From Phoronis pallida (lineage: Eukaryota > Phoronida > Phoronidae): a stretch of 11,789 nt of DNA. Of this stretch, positions 1 through 9,900 are shown in pieces. A program made the translations under genes and the position numbers. Location of the stretch: the NCBI GenBank assembly GCA_028565715.1, contig JAOXYC010198796.1:1-11789 (forward strand). Direction: 5' to 3'. Every line of letters begins with the position of its first letter. Positions within the stretch are counted from its first letter, which is position 1. Under the pieces are notes generated by a model. It worked only from the letters and a program-made list of their open reading frames with translations. It did not search any database and was not told where the DNA came from.

Positions 1-147
1 AATGTATCTGGCATTACAGCCGGAACAGATAAATTCGTACACTATTTTGGATCGCAGGGCATCACGCGTCTTACTTTCATAAGATAACAAATTAGAAACT
101 TTAAAAGATTTGAATGCTAATTTAACGTTTCGATTTATTCCAATAAG
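1..147 (-). mobile_element. Penelope-like retroelement fragment: start of GIY-YIG endonuclease region
   Basis: The minus strand is open from 147 to the left edge. It reads NVKLAFKSFKVSNLLSY, then ALRSKIVYEFICSGCNARYI at the edge. The arrangement V-Y-x-F-x-C-x-x-C-x-x-x-Y-I, preceded by F-K-x-x-x-L-x-S-Y, is the usual lead-in to the GIY-YIG domain that follows the reverse transcriptase in Penelope-like elements. Reading upstream, the frame meets TGA at 150-148. Only this fragment is visible, and the rest of the element should lie left of the window. Assignment is by remembered family pattern only. Confidence 0.7.
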
Positions 148-157
148 TCATCATCAG
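124..157 (-). other. Second CTGATGA ... GAAACGTT motif
   Basis: On the minus strand CTGATGA (157-151), a weak stem with TTATT and AATAA, then GAAACGTT (131-124) repeat the layout seen at 4954-4987, again with one extra base after the first box. It directly precedes and overlaps the Penelope-like open frame, supporting a link of this motif to Penelope-type repeats. Confidence 0.35.
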
Positions 158-715
158 GAAGTAGAAACATGTACATATGTTTGCAGAAATCAAAGTTAAC
201 CATCAGTGTACCAGTAGAAGTCCATCTTACAAATGATCACAATACAACAGTTCCCTCAAAAAATAAACAAATCATTAGAGCTGCAGTGGAATACTGCTGA
301 GCTGAGTGTTGGCAATTAAGTTGCCCTGCTGAGAGTCTTTATGGACAAATATTCTTTGATATAAAGCTTCTTTAGGAGAAATGGAACCGCGAAACCCAAT
401 TGTACAAGACAATATTACTGGCCAATCGAAAATAGTTACAAGTTATAATACCAGAACGCCCCCTAGGCACATGTACTAAATCTAGCTATAGTGTCATAAA
501 ATGGATAAAAAAAAAAAAAATTATACGTCCGGTAACGGCTCTACTGTTTTATTACAAGAGAAGTTGTCATTGTGTGACAAGACTACGTCCTGTATTTTAA
601 TGAAACTTTCCGCCTTGCCAAAAAATCCGAAATACCTTATTCAAAATTATACACTGTTTGTTTTTCCAACGAGTGGTAATTAAAACATAAGTTATCTTCC
701 ACGATCATATTTCAG
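148..715. other. Non-coding stretch, probable intron; nothing recognised
   Basis: No exon with module-like cysteine spacing is seen on either strand. A 60-codon frame at 501-683 has no recognisable features, and its start lies beside an A-run (507-520). The stretch ends in the acceptor of exon 1, so it is most likely intron with decayed repeat DNA. Confidence 0.5.
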
Positions 716-955
716 CTGATGAGGACCCCATCGTTACGTACTGTCCAAATGACATCGAAGTGAAAACGGGCTCATTGCCAGTTCTCGTCGACATCCCACG
801 ACCAATCATTCGGGCTCGTGGGGAGCTGCTTACGGTACACTGTTCCCATGAAAACTCCGTTCAACTTAGCGAAGGTCAGACTAAAGTGAGCTGCAGTGCG
901 ACTGATACGGAGCTCGGTCGATCCTCGAGCTGCGAATATGATGTTAACGTCAACT
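716..955 (+). CDS. Exon 1 of window: HYR domain
   Basis: Acceptor ATTTCAG precedes 716 and donor GTGAGT follows 955; phase 1 to phase 1, 80 codons. The frame reads [13 protein letters not shown] near the start, then a P-x-P strand, [13 protein letters not shown] and finally [10 protein letters not shown]. This is the hyalin-repeat pattern: an early CP, a late C-x-A-T-D followed by C-x-Y/F-x-V-x-V. HYR domains are immunoglobulin-like folds that often sit beside sushi domains in adhesion proteins. It is the shortest of the three HYR exons here (240 against 249 bases). The earlier part of the gene lies outside the window. Confidence 0.9.
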
Positions 956-3900
956 GTGAGTTGTAAATAAGTTGTAGATAAGTGATGGCACATCATTAAC
1001 TGTATGTAGTCCATATGCAGTACATTGCAAATAAGAACAGACAGAAGCATGGCATAAACTGACGTATCTATTGTTTTAACAATAGGCTAGGTGCATTTCT
1101 GCCATACTTCTGTCGGTTCTTCTTTTTAATTTACTGCAATAAAATTTAATTCTGGTAATTGTCTTATAACACACTTTATCTTATCAAAGATACTTGCTTC
1201 TTTAATATACCGACTGTGTCAATTCTATTCAAAGTGATTCTTCTCTCGACAGATATAACATGTCAACCATTGGCTCCACCACAAAACGGAAACATTGACG
1301 GTTCCTGTGACAGCAGTTACCAATCAACCTGCACGTTCACGTGTAACGAAGGCTATATTCCGACCATTTCCACTCAAGCAGTATGTGGTGTGGATGGTCA
1401 ATGGAATGTGGTGCCTCATTGTAAAAGTATGTATTCTTCATTATTCTGTTGTTGTTTGTCTATAAGATATGCTCTGGTGTCTCATTTAAACCATAATGCC
1501 AGGATTCAAAATGTCACCGAATGTCATTGTTATCCAGTAACAATCAGTAGTTTATCTGTTTATGTGTCTTCACGCACCTATTTTATTCTAATTTCAGTCA
1601 CTATGTGTCCAGATCCTCCAACAATCTTTCATGGAGGCACTGCCTGCACTACAAAGACATATGGGTCATATTGCGAGTACCAATGTGACGATGGATATCA
1701 AGTTCCCGAGAGTCTCAGGAATAGCACCATTTTAGCATGCAATGGTGATAGTAAATGGGTACCTGAAACTAGGCCTGAATGTTGGGGTAGGTGTTTTGTT
1801 TTGTATGTCAACTTCTTTTCAAAAGGAAAATGATTACTTCGGCACAACGTAGTGGAGCTCTGTAAGTCAAATAACGTAAGTCTACCATTATAAACCATAA
1901 ACAATAGAAAACGATTCGATATATTTAAGTTTCTTCAATATGCGTTTTACTTTTTAGCGGATCAAGCTCCAGTGATGTTCGGTTGCCCGTCGGATTATGA
2001 AATACTCACAGCACATTCGCTAGTAGACGTGAACCTCCCGATTCCAAGTTTCAGAAGAGCAGAAAACTCAGCAGTTATAGAAGCCGTCTGTAACTATAGG
2101 AGCAGTAGCGTGACTTTTGGCTTGGGTTCTCATCAAGTTGTTTGCACAGGTTCAGATGTTGAACTTCAAACACATACTGTTTGTAAATACACAGTATCAG
2201 TCGTCTGTAAGTGGTATTTTCATTCCCATTAGAACAGAACATGTTTGATAAAAAATGAAGATCTTTTATACATGTATGTTGACATTTATACATTTTATAG
2301 TAGCACCGGGTCTGCATTCAAATTGAAGAATTAGAATAAAATACATTAATGACGCATTCACACTCATTATGAATTCAGAACAGTCAGAACACCATGATAA
2401 GGTCCATCATCACTCCCGTCAGAGTAACTAGTGAGCAATTCATAACGGAAGTCAGATTAGCTAAATTAACGCATCGCCTTTCTTTCTGATTAGAGTTTTA
2501 CCACAGTTTAAACCATCCTGACACACATACTGAGCTGGGAACCCCGTTTATCATGTTTTGTAGTGAGTAAGTGCTCGGCAAAACAGAGTCCAGCAAATGG
2601 TAAACTCGCTGTATGTGATGACGTCACCGGAAGTCAATGTTTCTACGATTGTAACGAAGGCTACAAAAGGATTGGACAAAATCCTGTCAATTGTACTAAC
2701 GGACAATGGAGTGGGGATATTGGATGCACAGGTTAGTTTGTTAATGGTGTCACGACTAGATGTATTGGTCATTTAGAATTAAGGCCGTTTCATATAAGGT
2801 ACTGCCTTGATTGCGACCAAAACTTGTGTCCACGATCTTGCCTACGGCAAAGGTTCAAAACTCTTCCAATATTATTAAATGAATAATTTGTCTTGCCGAA
2901 TGAAACGAACTAACCTGCGATGGTCAAGCGTTCCATCCAGGGAGAGTTGCCTAACTCTCTTTCGCTTACGCTACAGAATCCGAGATAGGCTCTATGCGCC
3001 ATGCACACGCAGAAGGATTTACTTAAGCTCTTACATTCTGTATTTTGTAAAATGTTGAATGTTTACAGTTGTACAGTGCCTCGAAAGTTTGCCTGACATA
3101 GAACACGGCGACGTCAATTGTACTGGTGATACGTTTGGGAACGTCTGCACGTATACCTGCCACGCTGGTTACGCTATTCCACGAAGTCTGTATAACTTAC
3201 CGAAATACACGTGTGAAGCAGATGGCGTTTGGAGTGGCGGGAAGCCAGAATGTTGGCGTAAGTTATCTAGGAAATAATTTAGGTTAACAATTGTAACCTA
3301 TCCTAAGCTTTTAAACATGCGCCAACAATACTCTTTCGGAGATATTCAGGGGTTACACCGGAGTTGCATAATGGCAACGCTTGAGGACATTGCCTGGTAA
3401 ATTGGATAAATCAGCGTTTGCCGGTCAATCATTGTGTACTCGTTGTCTGACAGTACCATCTCGGTACAACGACCGGAGAGTAAGTACTTATGTACCAGTT
3501 ATTGTTCTAAATACTCCCGGGGACCTTTTAACTTACTGTTCTTGAAAGGTTTGGTCGAAATGTAGGCCTACATGTATCTTAAGATTTGCTCCGTCGAACG
3601 ATTCTTTCTAAGGCTTCGTCATTTGCAATCCGCACGTATTCAAAGTGAATTCATTTTTAAGAATTGATTTCATTTTCCTAAGACCTCACGGCATTTTACA
3701 GTTGATGATCCACCCACTGTATGGAACTGCTCATCTGACATAAACGTAACCACAACAGAAGTAAGAACTGAAGTAAACATCCCTAAACCTACGTTTATCA
3801 GTGCTAAGGGAGTTGAACTGCCAGCGGTCTGTCCGCAATACCAAGACGAGAATGTTACTTTAGGATTGGGCAAGCACTTCGTGACGTGTACTGGCACTGA

Positions 3901-6900
3901 CCTTGAACTTGGTAGTCAGAGCGCATGCTCATTCGTCATCAATGTTGACGGTAAGTTACATTCGTTATTATCATGTCAGCGTTGTAAAACAATATTGATG
4001 CCGATTTTCGTCGAGAAAAGACAATGTATATGTGAGTGTTATACTGCTAAAATAAAACAAAAGGTCATATTATTTTTGATGTTTGTAATATATATTTCAG
4101 TGAAAGACTGCCCTAAGTTGTATGCTCCAAACAATGGTGCGTTGTCATGCGTTCAAGGGCTTACCCTTCGTACGTGTTCAATGATGTGTCAGAAAGGCTT
4201 TGATATTCCCTACCGTCATTATGGACTGTATATCTGTGACGGAGGCGAATGGACTCGGACTGATATCCCGGACTGTGTCAGTAAGTATCGATTGGACGTA
4301 AAAATGTAAACATTGTATGTATCAAGCCATTAGTAACTCCGAAAAGACATTATATCTCTATCATTGCCCGTTAGGTTTTGAATATCGCAATGACTTGCCG
4401 TTGAATTTGTTCCAATACACCAACAATCTTCTTAGAAGAGGATTGAATAAAAAAAATCGCATAGACATACTCCCAGTGGGTTACAAAAAACAAACGATTA
4501 CAGTTCAAATTTGAATTTATTCAGCATTCCTTTTTTATTTACAGAGCAGCTGATTCCAGGAAGTTTCAAACTCCCCATAACATTGTACTACAGTGGTTCG
4601 TGTTCAAGTGACTCAAAAATTGAGGAGATAAAAGAAAAGTTCATACAATTTCTGATGACTTCAATAGGAATGATCTGCTCTGATCCTAAAAACAACTGCA
4701 CTATAGACAACGTCGAGGTCACGTGCGGACCAAAATCTCGCAGAAAACGTGACACATCAGAATTCACATTCCACAACGTATGTTAAGCTTAATATTTATT
4801 AAGATTCGGGTTTTCTTTTAAAGTCTAATTTTGATGGAACCATCTCTTTAAGGTTATGTAGGAGGTTAATTAGCAATCCTCTTTCTTTTTCAAATAAATA
4901 TGAAAATAAACATTTTAAGCGTACTGTTTCCTTCGTCAGGAGTTAGAAAACTCCTGACGAAGGAAACAGTACGCTTTCCGAAACGTTGAGAACTTATATA
5001 TTATTTTATTATTTTACTATTACATGGTGTTACCGAAAGCCTAAACCATTTATCATTCATCGCCATGAAAACGCTAAGACAACATTTATGTGTAGGATTG
5101 ATTTAAATAAGGAAACACTTTGGTTTATGAAAAAAACACTTTTTTGAAAATTAACCTCCTACATATCCTTAAATGAATTCTACCGCACACAATCTCACTT
5201 CCCAGAAACGCTACCGGTTCTATAGATGGGTTTCACATGTACATGTAGGCCTATGTAGTTCTTTCAAAATAATTTGGTATATTCAGTTCAAAACTACGAC
5301 GAATTCTTAAACTTTCAGGGCAAAACAATTGTTTTAAGACGGCGCAGGTCAACCAGCAACACTGACGAAATGAAAATAAAGCTCATGGTTAACCAGCCTG
5401 TCGCCGTTAATAGTACACCGGAAGAGGCGTATAACACTTTGGTGGATGTGATCACAGAAATATCTAATGATATTCAAAAGGAAACTGCCTTTCCAATGGA
5501 GACATTGTTCAATCTTACGCTCAGTGATAACCCAATGGAGATTGAGCCAGTCGAGTTGGATTGTAATGATCGCCATTTTGCATCCGGACTTCACTGCGGT
5601 GAGTCACTGACTGGCGTGATTTTTGATCAGATATTTTATCGAACTATCCAATAGCAGCACTACACCTAGTTTGGACTATGTGTGGTTCTGCCCTTGGATA
5701 GTTAGATAAGGAAATACATTTGTTACCACCTTCCCCGCGATATAATAGCTCAATAATAATAAAAAAAAAACATTCAGTCCACCCTCGATCCTATATTCAC
5801 GATACATGTAGTCTAATATTCGCTATTAGAAAGGGTAATGGTTCAATCGAGATCGGTAAGAACTCTCAACTGTGTTAACCACAAGCTTTCGAAAGAAGTC
5901 ATTTTAGACAGAACAATACATGAACCTTTCGAGTTTCTCACCAGGTTTGGTATTAGATACGTTATATTTTCAGTGTCTTGTCCTCCTGGGTACCATATTG
6001 ACCATACAGTGGAATCACACTGCACCAAGTGTCCAGTTGGTCAGTATCAGGATAGTCCAGCACAGTTTGAATGTACAGAATGTCCACTGGGAACGTCTGC
6101 AATTGAAGAAGGGGCAACAAATGTCACACAGTGCATAGGTCAGTCTTGATTCAAGAAAATACTGTTTTCAATAATTCGCACATCTCGCATCAGTATCAGT
6201 ATCAATAGCTATACGCCACAGTGACCAATTCTGGCATCGAGGTGGCGGGGGGTACACGCATACGGACACATCACAAATGACTAAGACCAGATCTGTAAGT
6301 TTCTGTCATTTCCGAGTTCACCACAATGTCGGGTAGTTTATTCCAATCGGTAATGGTTCGTGGAAAAAAGGAGTTTCTATACTGATCACTCTTAGATGAA
6401 TACAACTCAAAACAAGTGTTATTGTTTATTTGAATGTTTTCCAGTGTTGGGGTGGTAACAAAGTTCTTGTATCGACTAGTAGTTATCCTTCGCCGGCTGC
6501 GAGCTATTTTTGGGGGGGTTTTCCCTTCACTATCTTAAACATGCAAGATAATCGTAGGTTTCACCTATGTGCGGACAGGGGGAGAAGAGCATAGCTGAAA
6601 CACGGGAGGTGTAATCCCACAAATGAAACGGGACAGCTTTCCTTTGGATTTTTTCCAGATTGTTAATGTCAGTAAGACGATGGGGATCCCAGATACTGAC
6701 CCATATTCCGGGATAGGTTTAACCAATGTTATATAAGATAATTTCCGAGTATTTTCGGACTATGATGTAGATTTCTTTTGATGAAACCAAGGACACAGTT
6801 TGCTTTTTTACAAATCTTATTAATGTGAATGTTCCAGTTCAGATCATTTGCTATGTCAGACCCGAGATAGGGGTTTGATGAGACCTCTTTAAGTATAGTG

Positions 6901-9900
6901 TTGTCTATTTCATAGTATTGAGTTGGTTTTGGTAAGGCGCGTAATGTGTAACACTTTTTCGCATTAAATCTCATACCCCAGGCTTTTTTTTGCCCAATCC
7001 TCAAGCTTACTGAGGTCTTGTTGTAATGCTTGGTGATCTCGTGCGCTCCTGATCTTTCGGCATAACAAACAGTCGTCTGCAAACAATCGTGTTTGAGAAG
7101 TGACACACTCTGGCAAATCGTTTATATGGCACAAGAGGAGAAGCGGGCCAGGCGGCAAGCACTGTGCCCTGTGGGACCCCGGATTCCACCGGGAACTCCT
7201 CAGAGCAGGCTCCCTCGATAACGACCTTCCGCATTTTTGTCTGGATACCAAATCGCTATTATATTTAGAACCGTGATGAATCATCAAATGAGATTGCTAA
7301 TATTATGTTGAACATTTTTACAAGCAGGTTCACTATTTTTTTTACAGAAATCGACGACTGTAAACCATCACCTTGTCAGAACAACGGTACATGTGTAGAT
7401 GGAAGTAACTCATACACATGTGTCTGTAAACCTGGTTATACAGGTACGGCGAGTTTTTAATTAGATTTAAAGACTGCTCAATATGTTATCCCGCATATAT
7501 GTCGTGTTAGGCGTATCAGTTTATCCATAGACTAATAGAAAAACAGACCTACAACTTGACTTCGTAAAACAATGTAAACGAGATGAAATAGGTTCATATC
7601 CGGTTGTGCGTATTTCAAACTAGCCTCAACTCAAACCGGATGTAGAACCATCCGATCTCAAAACCCATGTAAGGAACCGAGACAAATACACTGAAATACA
7701 TGCAATTGGTACTTTAACACCGAGGTGCTGGGGGAACCAGACTATTTGAGAGGCTAACCCTAACCTTAATCCTAACCCTAACCCTAGCCCTAGCCCTAGG
7801 CATGGTCCTGACCCTAAAGCGTTCCCCTAACCCTTATTAGAAACAAAAACTTACCATTAACCCTAACCCTAATCTCGACTGAATAACGGCCAGTTCCCCC
7901 AGCACCACAGTGTTAAAGTATCGGTTGCAAAATTTGCGTCGTAGACTTACCATTACGCCAAGCATAAGTTGGGGATCTCCTCTACTATTAATCTATGGTT
8001 TATCAAGAAAATATGTCAATCAGTTCAATTCACAATTTTCCTCCTGTCTCGACAATGATCACTTTATGCCAGTAAAAAGCATACATTATTTGAAATTTCA
8101 ATTTCAAATATTTTCAAATTTCAATAATGAGGAACGCGGGAACAGCAATTAGCCCGGAAATCGAAACATACATCCGGGCTTCTGAAACATGCATACAAAT
8201 TTTCTCTTAGCTTTCATGGTTAATCCACTAAAATGTTGTATACTAACTGTACTTGTGTTAGCGATGTTGGCTATCAACTTGGCTCAAAGTTTAACAACCA
8301 ATGATTTTCATACAGGTAAAAACTGTACCATATTTGACTGTGCCTTCAATGAGTGCAAGAACGGAGGGAACTGTACGGGATATAACTATGGTTATAACTG
8401 TACTTGTCCAAATGAGTTTGCTGGTGATCGATGTCAACACCAGCGAGGTCAGTTTAAGCATATTCCCAATCAAAAGTAACAAAGATGAGATGACATTCTA
8501 ACGGATTTGCGAATTTTCTGAAATACACAAATGCATATCACCTACATGCAACGGAATTGTTGTTAAAAATCTGTAAATTGACAATTTACTTTTGCATTTA
8601 ATGACATGTTACTCTTCGATATAGCAAAGTACTATTACCTCAGTAAAATCCATATTGTGTCGCAATTTATTGATGCAATATGATTAATTCAATCATATAT
8701 CAATTCATTTTCTTATTTATTTATTGAAAGTTGATCACATAAATAAAAACTGCAATTTTGTTAATTTTGAACATTTTTCTCAAACCTTTTAGTACATGGG
8801 GGTTGGAGTTCGTGGGGAATGTTCAATGAATGTACAGTCTCGTGTGGATCTGGTGTACGAAAAAGAACAAGATTATGTGCGAACCCTCAGCCAAGCCATA
8901 GAGGAAGAGATTGTGAAGGGGCAGACTCAGACAGCGAAAAATGCAACGTCCAAGGTTGTCCAGGTAATGGAGGGTTCTTCGGACATTACATTTCTGTACA
9001 CATACATTAACTCATTTTGTTCTAGTCATTTGAGCAATAACGAATCAAAAAAAATTCTAACATGACATGAAATTTGCCAAAATTTCAAGTGCCTCTTGAT
9101 AAAATCAGTAAGTGTTTTCCCATTTCTAGTCGATGGTGGCTGGAGTCACTGGTCCACGTGGTCGACATGCTCACGCGACTGTGGCACAGGAAGTCGAAGC
9201 AGAACACGCGCATGTGATAATCCAAAACCATCTAACGGTGGTCTAAACTGTATCGGAATTAATGAAGTAAAAGAAGAATGCAACCAACACCCTTGTCCAG
9301 GTATTGCTTTATCGTGTACAATTATTTGTTATGATTGTGTTATGAATCTATTCAAAAGCAACTACACAGTATGTGCTTTACTGAAAAGCTGCATTTGGTG
9401 TGGTACTCTTTCAGACCGAAACAAATTTTTGAAGATGTTAACATCTTGCCAGGCGACGACGTCAACTGTAGACTCAAGTGGATCATTACCCGTGATGCCA
9501 TGCCAATGAAAACAATGCTGCTTGTTAATCTAAAACAATGTATTATTTCAGTGAACGGTGGTGTTGGTCCATGGTCTGCTTGGTCAGTATGCTCCCAGAC
9601 CTGTAATGTCGGTGAGCAAGCCAGAAATAGGTCCTGTGACAATCCTCCACCAGCACACGGCGGCAATGACTGTTCAGAACAAGTTTACGAAGTAAAAATA
9701 TGCAACAACCAAACGTGTCCCCGTGAGTATCTGGTATTTATAAAGAAAAAATATATCTGCATTTAATTTTGATTTGCTTTTAACAATTAAGTTTGTATTC
9801 TTAGTTTGTGGCAGTAAAACTCACATCTTCATATGGAACTCTATCATATTGTAGCTCCACCTCCATGTGAAGTGCAGCCATGTCAGAATAATGGCACGTG

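Larger units (their letters stand above)
4847..5173. mobile_element. 327-base MITE-like element with 25-bp terminal inverted repeats
   Basis: Positions 4847-4871 and 5149-5173 are reverse complements at 24 of 25 positions; the one difference is at 4854. The outer ends read TTTAAGG and CCTTAAA. A TTAA target duplication at the tips is therefore possible, though it cannot be told apart from the repeat itself. No reading frame for a transposase is present, so the element would be non-autonomous. It lies in intron 9, which would be about 214 bases without it. A perfect 28-bp hairpin lies inside. The superfamily is not assigned. Confidence 0.7.

Noticed and set aside
501-683. 60-codon plus-strand frame starting MDKKKK
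   Set aside because: It begins on a 14-base A-run, has no domain features, and lies where an intron is expected.
3562-3573. TGTAGGCCTACA palindrome as a binding site
   Set aside because: A short palindrome with no context; a related core near 5246 is likewise isolated.
4317-4514. 65-codon frame in intron 8
   Set aside because: No cysteine pattern or known motif; it lies between a good donor (4281) and acceptor (4544).
5838-5973. Open frame running into exon 11 from upstream, as a possible alternative start
   Set aside because: Unlike the frame before exon 13, it has no hydrophobic signal-peptide shape, and a strong acceptor (ATTTTCAG) marks the exon start.
6729-7287. Minus-strand frames as host genes
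   Set aside because: They are broken pieces of one reverse transcriptase in three frames, with no single intact frame.
7910-8152. 80-codon frame after the telomere-like element
   Set aside because: The start lies in the inverted repeat, the composition is that of random AT-rich DNA, and no motif is present.
8796-9065. Long alternative frame overlapping TSP1 exon 14 (ATG at 8796)
   Set aside because: It is a shadow in another frame; the TSP1 frame has six cysteines, W-x-x-W and exact 171-base splice borders.
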